From positions 124,001-188,000 of the forward strand of contig NZ_CP124747.1 of the NCBI RefSeq assembly GCF_041860085.1: a stretch of DNA of 64,000 bases. Reading direction: 5' to 3'. Both the position numbers and the translations under genes were made by a program. This document shows, piece by piece, positions 48,761 through 57,658 of the stretch (position 1 is its first letter; each line of letters starts with the position of its first letter). The notes under the pieces were generated by a model. That model saw nothing but the letters and a program-made list of their open reading frames with translations. It ran no database searches and was not told the origin of the DNA. The stretch comes from Schlesneria sp. DSM 10557. GTDB lineage: Bacteria > Planctomycetota > Planctomycetia > Planctomycetales > Planctomycetaceae.

Positions 48761-49105
48761 CTACGGCTTGGCTCCCGCTTCGAACCGCGGAGCGGGAATT
48801 ACCCATGGATCACTCTTGGGGTCCCAAGGTCGAGACCAGTAGTCCGAGAACGTCAGTGAAAACATGATCAGCAGCCAGAAGAACGCGATCGTGATCACCA
48901 ATTTCACGAGCGGCGTCTCTTGCTTAATGTGCATAAACACTGCACCAATCAAGACGGCTTTGAGCGAGGCGATGGCCAGTGTGATGGCGATGTTCCATGG
49001 TCCTGCATCGTACCGAGCGGCGAGCACGGTTGCCGCCAGCAGGACCAGCAGCATTCCATAGACGCGGAAGTACGTCCCCACCACGGTCCGCGTGTGCGAT
49101 ATCAT
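48761..49105 (-). CDS. Cytochrome c oxidase subunit IV
   Basis: A 114-residue protein with three hydrophobic helices (YGMLLVLLAATVLAARY, IAITLAIASLKAVLIGAVFM, VKLVITIAFFWLLIMFSLTF), the pattern of bacterial subunit IV/CtaF-like small subunits. It stabilises the oxidase in the cytoplasmic membrane. It is the last gene of the respiratory operon, starting in an ATGA overlap with subunit III. A longer upstream frame is not used. Confidence 0.88.
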   Translation of the reverse strand: MISHTRTVVGTYFRVYGMLLVLLAATVLAARYDAGPWNIAITLAIASLKAVLIGAVFMHIKQETPLVKLVITIAFFWLLIMFSLTFSDYWSRPWDPKSDPWVIPAPRFEAGAKP

Positions 49106-49773
49106 GGGTGAGCTCCGATCAGGTAGAGCAGCGGAAACAAGAAGACCCAGATCACGTCGACGAAGTGCCAGTACAGGCCGATCATTCGAACGGGCGTCGC
49201 GAAATCTCCCAGCAGTCCGCCTCGCATCGCTTTGACGAGCAGTACCAGCATCAATCCGAGCCCGATCACCATGTGCAGCAGGTGGACGCCTGTCATCACG
49301 TAGTACAAATCGTAGAACAATTCGGCCCCTGGGCGCGTCGAGTCGACGTCCCAGCGGAAGGGAAGCCCCATTAATGGCATCAGCCCATGCTGATATTTTC
49401 CGTGGTATTCCCAACCTTTGATCGCAACGAAGAGGGTTCCCAATCCGATCGTCGCTGCAAGTAATTGCGTCAGCTTGCGCTGGTCACGGGATTGCGCGGC
49501 ATGCACCGAAATCGCGACCGTCAGACTGCTGGTCAGCAGAACTGCCGTATTGACTGTGCCCCAGACGACGTCCAGATGGTGACTGGCAGCGGCGAAGGCC
49601 GCTTCATCGTTCAGCCGATAGAGAAAATAGGTCAGAAAAAGACCCGCGAAGAACATCAGCTCCGTCGCCAGAAACAACCACATTCCAAGGTCCGCGGCGG
49701 CTCGTTGCTGCTCAAGATCATCGAACTGATGCGCCAGAGGAGATTCGACATGGGTGTGGCTGTCAATAGTCAT
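49102..49773 (-). CDS. ctaE: Cytochrome c oxidase subunit III
   Basis: A 223-residue membrane protein. [20 protein letters not shown] is the first helix with the lipid-binding Glu region, [20 protein letters not shown] follows, then [20 protein letters not shown] and [20 protein letters not shown], the conserved end. Five helices fit the short bacterial form. It binds subunit I and supports proton uptake. Overlaps subunit I by four bases. Confidence 0.95.
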   Translation of the reverse strand: MTIDSHTHVESPLAHQFDDLEQQRAAADLGMWLFLATELMFFAGLFLTYFLYRLNDEAAFAAASHHLDVVWGTVNTAVLLTSSLTVAISVHAAQSRDQRKLTQLLAATIGLGTLFVAIKGWEYHGKYQHGLMPLMGLPFRWDVDSTRPGAELFYDLYYVMTGVHLLHMVIGLGLMLVLLVKAMRGGLLGDFATPVRMIGLYWHFVDVIWVFLFPLLYLIGAHP

Positions 49774-51434
49774 CGCAATCCTTCCTCAACCTGTTGATTG
49801 TCGATTGCGGGATAGTCGTAGGCCTCATGTCTGACGACTGGCGTCCGTGCAAAGTTTTCTGTAGGCGGCGGGGACGGGGTTTGCCATTCGAGTCCGGCCG
49901 CTCTCCAGGGGTTGGCAGAAGCAACTTTGCCATAAAAGAGCGACCAGATCAGGTACGTGAGGGGAAACAGGTATCCTACCCCTAGGATCGAGGCCCCCGC
50001 CGACGACATCACATTCAGCACCTGAAACTCAGGTGGATAGATGTGGTACCGCCGAGGCATTCCCAGATAGCCCAGAATGTATTGAGGGAAGAAAGTGAGG
50101 TTGAAACCGACAAAGATCAGGATCGCCGAGAGTCTTGCCCACCCCTCCGGGTAAAGGCGGCCCGTCATTTTCGGCCACCAGAAGTGAATGGCCCCGAGGT
50201 ACCCCATGACCGCGCCGCCGACCATGATGTAATGGAAGTGGGCCACAATGAAGTAGGTGTCGTGCACATGCACATCGACCGCCAGCGCCGCGACGAACAG
50301 TCCGGTCAGGCCTCCCATCGTGAAGAGGCCTACAAAACCCAAGGCGTAGAGCATGGGAGTGTCAAAACTGATGGAACCTTTATGCAGCGTTGCCGTCCAG
50401 TTGAACACCTTCACTGCGGAAGGGATCGCCACCAGATAACTGAGCATTGAAAAGACCAGCCCGGCGTAGATCGACTGTCCGCTGACAAACAAGTGGTGTC
50501 CCCAGACGAGGAAGCTGAAGGCCGCGATGGCGAAACTTGAAAAGCCAATAAACTCGTATCCGAAAGGTCTTTTGCGACAAAAGCAGGGAATGATTTCGCT
50601 GACGACCCCCATGCTGGGCAGAATCATGATGTAGACGGCCGGATGCGAATAGAACCAGAACAGATGCTGAAAGAGGATCGGGTCACCACCCAACCGGGGA
50701 TCAAAGATGCCCAGTCCCAGCAGTCGTTCCAGTCCTACCAGAACCAGAGTGATCGCCAGTACCGGGGTGCCCAGCACCATGATGATGCTGGTGGCGTAGA
50801 TGGACCAGATGAAGAGGGGCAGGCGAAACCAGACCTGTCCCGGAGCACGCATTTTGTGGATGGTGACGATGAAGTTCAGGCCCGTCAGAATCGATGAAAA
50901 TCCGGTGATGAAGATCCCCACGGCGGTCGCCATGACGTAGGTATTGCTGTAGGTACTGCTGTAAGGAGCATAGAACGTCCAGCCGGTATCCACGCCCCCC
51001 GCCAGCAGGGCATACAGCGTGAATACTCCTCCCACCATGTAGACGTACCAACTCAGCAGGTTCAGGCGAGGAAACGCCAGATCGCGCGCCCCCAGCATCA
51101 GGGGGACGAGAAAGTTTCCCATGACCGCCGGAATCGACGGGACCAGGAAAAAGAAGATCATGATGACACCGTGCGCGGTGAACAGCTTATTGTAGGTCTC
51201 GGACCGAACCAGGTCCGCCTGCGGTGTCATCAGATCCAGGCGGACCAGTGTCGCAGCAATCCCGCCGAGCACGAAGAAGGCCGTGATCGACACCAGATAG
51301 AGCAGGGCGATCCGCTTGTGATCCGTCGTGAAAAGCCATGATCGGACGGTGTACCCGGAGTTCAGATAATGCCGTTTCGGCAACGAAACTGACTCGGGAG
51401 AGACGGATGTCGGACGATCGAGTGCGGCTGTCAT
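49770..51434 (-). CDS. ctaD: Cytochrome c oxidase subunit I, A2-type (caa3)
   Basis: A 554-residue heme-copper oxygen reductase subunit I with about 12 helices. [20 protein letters not shown] carries a heme a ligand His. [20 protein letters not shown] holds a CuB His and Tyr and has the YS motif in place of the Glu of A1-type enzymes. [10 protein letters not shown] and [20 protein letters not shown] hold further CuB and heme ligands. It reduces oxygen to water and pumps protons. The YS motif marks A2 enzymes such as the Rhodothermus caa3, also linked to alternative complex III. Confidence 0.96.
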   Translation of the reverse strand: MTAALDRPTSVSPESVSLPKRHYLNSGYTVRSWLFTTDHKRIALLYLVSITAFFVLGGIAATLVRLDLMTPQADLVRSETYNKLFTAHGVIMIFFFLVPSIPAVMGNFLVPLMLGARDLAFPRLNLLSWYVYMVGGVFTLYALLAGGVDTGWTFYAPYSSTYSNTYVMATAVGIFITGFSSILTGLNFIVTIHKMRAPGQVWFRLPLFIWSIYATSIIMVLGTPVLAITLVLVGLERLLGLGIFDPRLGGDPILFQHLFWFYSHPAVYIMILPSMGVVSEIIPCFCRKRPFGYEFIGFSSFAIAAFSFLVWGHHLFVSGQSIYAGLVFSMLSYLVAIPSAVKVFNWTATLHKGSISFDTPMLYALGFVGLFTMGGLTGLFVAALAVDVHVHDTYFIVAHFHYIMVGGAVMGYLGAIHFWWPKMTGRLYPEGWARLSAILIFVGFNLTFFPQYILGYLGMPRRYHIYPPEFQVLNVMSSAGASILGVGYLFPLTYLIWSLFYGKVASANPWRAAGLEWQTPSPPPTENFARTPVVRHEAYDYPAIDNQQVEEGLR

Positions 51435-52372
51435 GGTTTTGCCAGCGATTTGATGTAAGTGATCAAATAAATAAGCTGCTCTTCGCTAATCTGCCCCTCA
51501 TAACTGGGCATCAACGGTTCGAATCCGGCAACAACTTTCGCGGCCGGCCTGAGGATCGACTCGCGCAAATAGGTTTCGTCCGCGGGCACGGTCGTGCCAT
51601 CAACAAGTTTGACGTCGCGTCCGAAAAGGCCTTCCAGTGGTGGACAGCGGCCGGTCGCCCCTTCCGGACGATGACATGTCACACATCGAAATTCCTCATA
51701 GAGCCGCTTGCCGGCCGCGAGGGGTGATTCCTGCATGTTCGAATTGGCAAGCCAACGTTCGTACTCGGCCGGCTCCATCACGATGACGCGTCCGATCATG
51801 CGCGAGTGATTCGTGCCACAGTATTCTGCACAAAACAAGTGGAACGTCCCCGTGCGTGTCGCCTCAAACCAGCAGTTGGTGTAGCGTCCGGGCACGACAT
51901 CGCGTTTTGTACGAAAGGCGGGGACAAAAAAACTGTGAATGACGTCTTCGGAAATCAACGTCAGTTTGACCGGGTATCCCAGCGGGACGTGCAGGTCGTT
52001 GATCTCGCGCTGTCCGCTTGGATGCTGGAACTTCCACATCCACTGCTTTCCCACGCCGCGAATCTCGATGGCATCATCCGGGGGGCGGTATTCGGAGTAA
52101 TACAAAGACGCTCCCCAGGCAAAGATCGCCATGGAAATAAGCAGCGGGACCACCATCCAGAGAACCTCGAGCCATAACGAATGGTCTTCCCCCTTGGATC
52201 GATCAACCTGCTGGTTTCCCCGTCGATATTTGATGGAGAAATAGACGATCAAAACGGCGATCAGGACCGTGAAGAAGGTCGATACGCTCAATAGGAAGTA
52301 GTAGAGCAGGTCCACGCTCGGCGCGAGTGTCGAGGCTTGCTCTGGCATTAACCGAAATCCGTCGTCGATCAT
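51431..52372 (-). CDS. ctaC: Cytochrome c oxidase subunit II with fused cytochrome c domain
   Basis: A 313-residue protein. Two membrane helices ([20 protein letters not shown] and [20 protein letters not shown]) are followed by a CuA domain with [13 protein letters not shown] and [13 protein letters not shown], which supply the two His, two Cys and Met ligands. A C-terminal cytochrome c domain has the heme motif CVTCH and an axial Met in LMPSYEG. This is the caa3 arrangement, letting electrons enter without a soluble cytochrome. Starts at ATG 52372 in an ATGA overlap with the SCO gene. Confidence 0.96.
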   Translation of the reverse strand: MIDDGFRLMPEQASTLAPSVDLLYYFLLSVSTFFTVLIAVLIVYFSIKYRRGNQQVDRSKGEDHSLWLEVLWMVVPLLISMAIFAWGASLYYSEYRPPDDAIEIRGVGKQWMWKFQHPSGQREINDLHVPLGYPVKLTLISEDVIHSFFVPAFRTKRDVVPGRYTNCWFEATRTGTFHLFCAEYCGTNHSRMIGRVIVMEPAEYERWLANSNMQESPLAAGKRLYEEFRCVTCHRPEGATGRCPPLEGLFGRDVKLVDGTTVPADETYLRESILRPAAKVVAGFEPLMPSYEGQISEEQLIYLITYIKSLAKP

Positions 52373-53328
52373 GGGTGCTCCCGGAGGTGAGGATCGAGTT
52401 CGGGAGTCTTGAGCGGCAAGGCCAGGTCGGAATCTCCCTGGACCAACCGGGAACGAGCACACTCACGTCGATACATGCGGTACAAATAAGTCCCAAGAAC
52501 GAGTGCGGTGAGAATACCGGCCCAGCGCAGCAGGCCCGCGATGGCCAGACCATACTTTCCCGTCAGTGGATCGTAGTGGTAACACAGGAGCAGAAACTGT
52601 TCGACCGGTGACCCGATCGCTCCATTCGAGCTTTCAACCAGTCCCAGCCGAAGGTCGTGGGGAGAGTATTCAATTCCGTAAAAGTAGCGCGAAACCCGTC
52701 CGTCCGGCGTGACGATTATCACCCCGCTGGCGTGGGCGAACTGGTCCGTCTCTTCGACGTAGCGGTAGTGAAACCCGACGGTATCGGTGAGTCGATCGAT
52801 CAGCGCCTGGTCGGCTGTCAGAAAATGGATTCCTGCTTCTGCCTCTGACTGGCGTGTCATTCGGACGTACTGGCGTTTCTTCTCGGCTGCCAGTTCGCTT
52901 CCTTCCCGCGGATCAAAGCTGACCGCGATAAAATCATAATCCACGCCGATCTTCAGCGGGATCGCGTGGCTCACCTTGAAAAAGCCATTCAGCACCTGGG
53001 TGCACAGCATGGGACAGCGGTATTGCACCAGTGCGAGGACGACAGGTTTCTCGCGGAAGAATGCGTCGAGTTGGACTTTCGATCCATGTTCGTCGACGAC
53101 GATTCCGTCCAGTGGCAATTGGGCGTTCAATCGCTGTTCAATTCCCACATCGCGCAGTAACTCGGTGGAGGGACTTCGACCGGCAGGCGAATTATAGGGG
53201 CCTCCCGTTGCGAATCTTTGAGCCAGTGCGGATGAGCACAGGATCAGATCACAAAGCGCGATGCCCAGAACCCACACAGCGCAGGTGCCGAATGTCTTGC
53301 TCCAAACAGGGTTTTGCGGGTGTTTCAT
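52369..53328 (-). CDS. SCO1/SenC-family copper chaperone
   Basis: A 319-residue protein. A signal or anchor at the N terminus (VWVLGIALCDLILCSSALA) precedes a thioredoxin-like domain with the copper site CPMLC and a distal His in QFAHASGVI. A C-terminal membrane helix (LLRWAGILTALVLGTYLYRM) is an extension. SCO proteins deliver copper to the CuA centre of subunit II, encoded just downstream, and overlap it by four bases. Confidence 0.93.
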   Translation of the reverse strand: MKHPQNPVWSKTFGTCAVWVLGIALCDLILCSSALAQRFATGGPYNSPAGRSPSTELLRDVGIEQRLNAQLPLDGIVVDEHGSKVQLDAFFREKPVVLALVQYRCPMLCTQVLNGFFKVSHAIPLKIGVDYDFIAVSFDPREGSELAAEKKRQYVRMTRQSEAEAGIHFLTADQALIDRLTDTVGFHYRYVEETDQFAHASGVIIVTPDGRVSRYFYGIEYSPHDLRLGLVESSNGAIGSPVEQFLLLCYHYDPLTGKYGLAIAGLLRWAGILTALVLGTYLYRMYRRECARSRLVQGDSDLALPLKTPELDPHLREHP

Positions 53329-53756
53329 GGCCGGGGTTCCTCCTTGGCGGTCGGGCGAGCGGGCCCTTCAGGTTCGGGCAAACCCTGTGTGGCAAGAAGC
53401 TTGATCGCTGCCTCCACCGGAACGTGAACCACTCCCTTTTCCCGGTCGATCCATCCGTAACTCGTCAGATGTTTCAGCTCAGCATTTTTCAAGTCCCTTA
53501 GTTCGACGGAGGGTTGGGGCTGGAGCTGCGGTCCGGAATACGTGACATCCGGGGTGAGTGCGCTGACTTCCTGTCGGTTGCGCTGAATTCGGGATTCCAT
53601 GGTGGAATACATCCAGCCCAGTAACGGCATGACCAGCGCGACCATGGCGACAAGTCCCGCGCCGAAGCGGCCAATCAGGCTGGGGCGAACGTCAGACGTC
53701 TCGTGGCCCGGATCGGGATGGGAGTCTACGTGAGAGTCGTGGGCGGGTTGCGTCAT
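53325..53756 (-). CDS. Small membrane protein of the ACIII-oxidase operon
   Basis: A 143-residue protein with a His/Asp-rich N terminus (HDSHVDSHPDPGHE), one membrane helix (IGRFGAGLVAMVALVMPLLG) and an extracytoplasmic tail containing ELKHLTSYGWIDREKGVVHV. The tail resembles short conserved segments beside ACIII and SCO genes; a role in assembly or as an accessory subunit is inferred only from its place between actF and SCO, with four-base overlaps on both sides. Confidence 0.8.
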   Translation of the reverse strand: MTQPAHDSHVDSHPDPGHETSDVRPSLIGRFGAGLVAMVALVMPLLGWMYSTMESRIQRNRQEVSALTPDVTYSGPQLQPQPSVELRDLKNAELKHLTSYGWIDREKGVVHVPVEAAIKLLATQGLPEPEGPARPTAKEEPRP

Positions 53757-54934
53757 GGAGACTCTCCTTCCAGTAACGGGTCATAGATTGGCCGCGAAGT
53801 CCGCTCGACGAGTCGCCAGGAAAAGAGAGTCAGCCAGATCCCTCCGAGCGCCATCCAGGTGACGACGGAAGTCCAGTCAACCCGGAGACCGCGATAACCA
53901 GCCTCGTCCTGCTGAAACCCGGGCGCCACGGTCCAGTAGAGATCCACGTACCGCATCAACAGCAGCAGGCCGGCTATCCCGCGCAGGTACTTTCTGTCCC
54001 GTTTGATTGTGCGAGACAGCAGCAAGAAAAAAGGGACGACGAAATGCAGCAGGACCAGGGAGATCGCCAGGTGCTGCCATCCGCCACTCAGTCGATGGAC
54101 GTACCAGAAATTTTCTTCGGGCAGGTTCCCCGACCAGATGACGAGGTACTGAAAGAACGAGCAATACGCCCAGAACATCGTCGAGGCGAGCAACAAATTG
54201 CCCAGATCATTCAGACGCGACGTTGTGACGAGCCGGGACCAGGGATAGTACGACTGAAGTGACGTGATGACCAGAACCGCGAAGGCGAGTGCCGCGACTC
54301 CCTGACCAGCCACCTGAATCAGAGCGTACATCGTCGAGTACCAAAGTGGTTCCAGTGACATCGACCAGTCAACGCATGCCAGTGTGAAGGTAAACCCGAA
54401 GGCAATGAACCCCACGCCACTGGCGGTCTGCAGCCGCCGTGCCCGCTCTGAATCGGGATCGCGCTCATCGTTGGGTGACCAGCGATTCAGGAACAGGGTG
54501 ATGGCGATCCAGACCGCGAAATAAATCAGTGCTCGAATCTGGAATCCGGTGACGGTCAGATAGGCGGACTTCCGCATCAGGACCTCGTGATGATGCACAT
54601 AGTCCGGATTTGTCCAGGGATAGATTCCAGTCACATCCAGCCAGATGGGGACGAAGAAGATCAGGAACAACGGAACGGTGTCGTATCCTGCCTCCAGACT
54701 GCGACGTATGGTTCGACCCCAGCCACCCCCCGTTAAACCGTGGATCATGGAGATGGAGAGTGACCCAAGTGCCAAACCCAGCCAATAGAGGAAGGCTGTC
54801 AGGTATGACGGATAAAAGTGTTCTCGGTCGTAGAAGTACGCGAGTATGGATCCGAGCAGGCCCAGCCCACCCATCATCAGTCCCCAGGTTCTGAGACGAT
54901 GGACAACCGGCATGAACTCACGTGGAGCCTTCAT
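53753..54934 (-). CDS. actF: Alternative complex III subunit ActF (quinol:cytochrome c oxidoreductase)
   Basis: A 393-residue integral membrane protein with about ten helices. Recognisable parts are the early AFLYWLGLALGSLSISMIHG, FGFTFTLACVDWSMSLEPLW, FFQYLVIWSGNLPEENFWYV and HLAISLVLLHFVVPFFLLLS. The CDWSMSLEP/WSGNLPEE pattern is the ActF signature. It is paralogous in outline to the NrfD-like ActC but lacks the same quinol motif. It is thought to contribute to the membrane domain and a proton path. Confidence 0.92.
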   Translation of the reverse strand: MKAPREFMPVVHRLRTWGLMMGGLGLLGSILAYFYDREHFYPSYLTAFLYWLGLALGSLSISMIHGLTGGGWGRTIRRSLEAGYDTVPLFLIFFVPIWLDVTGIYPWTNPDYVHHHEVLMRKSAYLTVTGFQIRALIYFAVWIAITLFLNRWSPNDERDPDSERARRLQTASGVGFIAFGFTFTLACVDWSMSLEPLWYSTMYALIQVAGQGVAALAFAVLVITSLQSYYPWSRLVTTSRLNDLGNLLLASTMFWAYCSFFQYLVIWSGNLPEENFWYVHRLSGGWQHLAISLVLLHFVVPFFLLLSRTIKRDRKYLRGIAGLLLLMRYVDLYWTVAPGFQQDEAGYRGLRVDWTSVVTWMALGGIWLTLFSWRLVERTSRPIYDPLLEGESP

Positions 54935-55689
54935 TCCTGTGGCTCCTCCTGAGGGACCTGGATTTGGTTGCTCAGTTCTGTGGCTGAGAGTTCCTTCCGG
55001 ACTTGTTCCGGAAGGTCTTCAACCTGTGAATGCTGACTCCTTTGAAGTGCCCGCAAATACGCGACGATCGCCCATCGGTCTGCGGCGTCGATCCGACTTG
55101 CGTAACTCGACATGGCACCGAATCCGTGTGTGATCACATCGAAGAAGTGGCCGTTCGGAACTTCACGGAGTCGGTCAGTGTGGAAAGAAGGTGGTTTGCG
55201 GAACCCCCGTCGCACGATGATCCCATCCCCTTCGCCTGATTGACCGTGGCAGACCGAGCAAAAGATTTCGAAGCGGTCTTTGCCCCGGATCATCAACTGA
55301 AGTCGAAGCTCTGCGGGTTCGATCGAGTCAAACGGGCTGCCAAACCTGGCCGGATTCCGATCGTACAGTGCCTGAAACGCCGCTTCAGGAATTCGGACGG
55401 CGAGTCCGTCTCCCTGCTTTCCGGTGTAAAAGGGCTGATCCTCGCGTAGATTCCCCCGGGCAATTGTCCCTTCGACAGGCGGGCGCGCAGACAAGCCATC
55501 CCTGAAAAAATGACTCTGTTCCAGCGGTTCGTAGCGCGGCTGGTCATACATATCAAGACGGTCGCAGCCCAGCGTCGCCCCGAGCACCAGTCCCCAGATC
55601 AACAGACGGGTTCGCCGATCCGGAAGCCTACGCGGATTGGCCGAGAAAATCCTGCAGCCGTGCACCAGCGTCGATCGTCTGATCTTCAT
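54931..55689 (-). CDS. actE: Alternative complex III subunit ActE, monoheme cytochrome c
   Basis: A 252-residue protein. An N-terminal hydrophobic stretch (LLIWGLVLGATLGC) is a lipoprotein or signal segment. A class I cytochrome c domain has CSVCH in FEIFCSVCHGQSGEGDGIIV and the distal Met in HGFGAMSSYASRI. DQPRYEPLEQSHFFRDGLSA is the conserved ActE linker. It accepts electrons from ActA/ActB and passes them towards the oxidase. Four-base overlaps join it to both neighbours. Confidence 0.93.
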   Translation of the reverse strand: MKIRRSTLVHGCRIFSANPRRLPDRRTRLLIWGLVLGATLGCDRLDMYDQPRYEPLEQSHFFRDGLSARPPVEGTIARGNLREDQPFYTGKQGDGLAVRIPEAAFQALYDRNPARFGSPFDSIEPAELRLQLMIRGKDRFEIFCSVCHGQSGEGDGIIVRRGFRKPPSFHTDRLREVPNGHFFDVITHGFGAMSSYASRIDAADRWAIVAYLRALQRSQHSQVEDLPEQVRKELSATELSNQIQVPQEEPQE

Positions 55690-56231
55690 GGCTGCACCTC
55701 ATGCACGCGGGATGTTAACTGCTCCAGAAATCGACGTGTTTCATCGAGTCGGAATAGAGGGTCCTTTGCCTGGATACAGAGGAAGAAGCGATCACGCGAG
55801 GCGAGGCTGAACTCGGGGACCTCAAACAGAGGGTGGTTGGGATGAGGCAAACCGTTCAGCGCCAGCATCCCAAAGAACGTCGCGAAGGCCGCACCCAGCA
55901 CGGTCATTTCGAATGTAATCGGAATAAATGCGGGCCAGCTGTGCAGCGGACGCCCTCCGACGTCAAGCGGGTAACTGATTACGGACGAGTAGTACAGCAT
56001 GTAGTACGCTGCACTCCCGCCGATCAGTCCCCCCAGCAGCACGAGGAACGGCAAACGCGTTGGCTTTTGTCCGAGTGCTTCGGAAAGCCCCTCGACGGGA
56101 AAGGGGGTGTAACCGTTCATCGATCGATAGCCGGTGTCGTACGCCTTCTGCGCTGCGTGGATGATCTCTTCAGGATGATCGAATTCTGCCAGCAAGCCGT
56201 AGATTTTTTCTGGTTGCGAGGGGATCGCCAT
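55686..56231 (-). CDS. actD: Alternative complex III subunit ActD (DUF3341)
   Basis: A 181-residue protein. KIYGLLAEFDHPEEIIHAAQ and YRSMNGYTPFPVEGL are the DUF3341 signature, followed by two membrane helices (LPFLVLLGGLIGGSAAYYML and FIPITFEMTVLGAAFATFFG) and a short cytoplasmic tail. It is a structural subunit. Its ATG follows the actC stop by two bases, with GAGGAG inside the end of actC as ribosome site; this is the one junction of the operon that is not an overlap. Confidence 0.94.
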   Translation of the reverse strand: MAIPSQPEKIYGLLAEFDHPEEIIHAAQKAYDTGYRSMNGYTPFPVEGLSEALGQKPTRLPFLVLLGGLIGGSAAYYMLYYSSVISYPLDVGGRPLHSWPAFIPITFEMTVLGAAFATFFGMLALNGLPHPNHPLFEVPEFSLASRDRFFLCIQAKDPLFRLDETRRFLEQLTSRVHEVQP

Positions 56232-56233
56232 GG

Positions 56234-57658
56234 TTACGTCTCCTCGCTTGATTCGTGGACCAGTGTTCTCAATTCAAAAATGGAGATGACGGGCAGCAGG
56301 CGAACGAAGAGGAACAGGAGTGTAAAGAATAGTCCAATGGAGCCGACGAAGTGGGTGTAATCCCAGACGGTCGGGTAGTACATCCGCCAGGCCGAGGGAA
56401 GAAAGTCGCGATGCAGGCTGACGACAACGATAATGAATCGCTCCAGCCACATTCCCACATTGACCAGCAGGGATACCACAAACAGCACGGGGATGCTGCG
56501 TCGCAGTTTGCGGGACCAGAACAACTGCGGGGCCAGAACGTTGCAGGCGATCAAACCCCAGTAACTCCAACCATAGGGGCCGAGCAGGCGATTGATTGCG
56601 AGATAGCGTTCGAATTCGTTTCCACTGTAGTATTCAAAGAAGATCTCGGCTGCATAACCATAGAACATCATGCAGCCGGTCGCGAGAATCACCTTTGCCA
56701 TGTTTTCCAGATGACGGAGCGTGACGAAGTCCTGAAGCGAGTAAATTGATCGCAGGGGAATCATCAGCGTCATCACCATTGCGAAGCCCGAGAAGATCGC
56801 CCCGGCGACGAAGAACGGTGAGGAGAAGGTGGTGTGCCACCCCGGCACGATCGCCGCCGCGAAGTCCATCCCTACGATACTGTGGACCGAGACCACCAGC
56901 GGCGTCGCCAGGGCCGCCATGAGCAGATAGGCCACTTCATATCGCTGCCAGTGCTTGGCCGAACCGCGCCAGCCGAGAGCCATGATCCCGTAGACAATCT
57001 GACCGAACCGATTATGGGTTCGATCCCGCAGAGTCGCGAGGTCGGGAATCAGGCCCATATACCAGAAGAGTAGCGACACGGTGAAGTAGGTCATGACAGC
57101 GAATACGTCCCAGACCAGCGGGCTGCGGAAGTTTGGCCACAGATCCATCGTGTTCGGGTAGGGTAGCATCCAGTAGAAGACCCATGGTCGCCCCATGTGC
57201 AGTAGAGGAAACAGACCTGCGCACGACACCGCGAACAACGTCATTGCCTCAGCAAATCGATTGATACTTGTTCGCCATTCCTGGTGCAGCAGGAGGAGGA
57301 CGGCCGAAATCAGAGTTCCAGCATGGCCGATCCCAATCCACCAGACGAAGTTCACAATTGGGAAGGCCCAGCCGACGGGAATGTTCGTTCCCCAGATCCC
57401 GATTCCCCGGGCAAGCAAGTATGCCGTGGCGTAAAGCAAGGCCATCATCAAGGTGAATGAGAGAGCGAAGCCGAGAATCCAGCCACGCGAAGTCTTCCGC
57501 GTCAAGACGATGGAACTGATCTGGTCAGTGACGGATGCGTACGTATGGCCCGGCTCGAGGACGGGAGTTTCGTCGACGGGGGCTGGCACTTCTGCCATGG
57601 AAGCAGAAGCGTCGAGCCCCGGGTGGGTGCGGTGACGGCCACGTTTGCGACGACTCAT
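56234..57658 (-). CDS. actC: Alternative complex III subunit ActC (NrfD/PsrC-like)
   Basis: A 474-residue polytopic protein with about ten helices. It includes WGTNIPVGWAFPIVNFVWWI, which contains the family's quinol-site region, GHAGTLISAVLLLL, LFPLLHMGRPWVFYWMLPYP and ERFIIVVVSLHRDFLPSAW. NrfD/PsrC proteins oxidise quinol at the membrane and hand electrons to the iron-sulfur subunit, here ActB. The N-terminal Arg/Lys-rich extension is short. ATG at 57658 overlaps the actB stop. Confidence 0.95.
   Translation of the reverse strand: MSRRKRGRHRTHPGLDASASMAEVPAPVDETPVLEPGHTYASVTDQISSIVLTRKTSRGWILGFALSFTLMMALLYATAYLLARGIGIWGTNIPVGWAFPIVNFVWWIGIGHAGTLISAVLLLLHQEWRTSINRFAEAMTLFAVSCAGLFPLLHMGRPWVFYWMLPYPNTMDLWPNFRSPLVWDVFAVMTYFTVSLLFWYMGLIPDLATLRDRTHNRFGQIVYGIMALGWRGSAKHWQRYEVAYLLMAALATPLVVSVHSIVGMDFAAAIVPGWHTTFSSPFFVAGAIFSGFAMVMTLMIPLRSIYSLQDFVTLRHLENMAKVILATGCMMFYGYAAEIFFEYYSGNEFERYLAINRLLGPYGWSYWGLIACNVLAPQLFWSRKLRRSIPVLFVVSLLVNVGMWLERFIIVVVSLHRDFLPSAWRMYYPTVWDYTHFVGSIGLFFTLLFLFVRLLPVISIFELRTLVHESSEET

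Noticed and set aside
49106-49414. N-terminal extension of oxidase subunit IV
   Set aside because: It lies wholly within subunit III in another frame. The ATGA overlap at 49102-49105 gives the family-sized protein.
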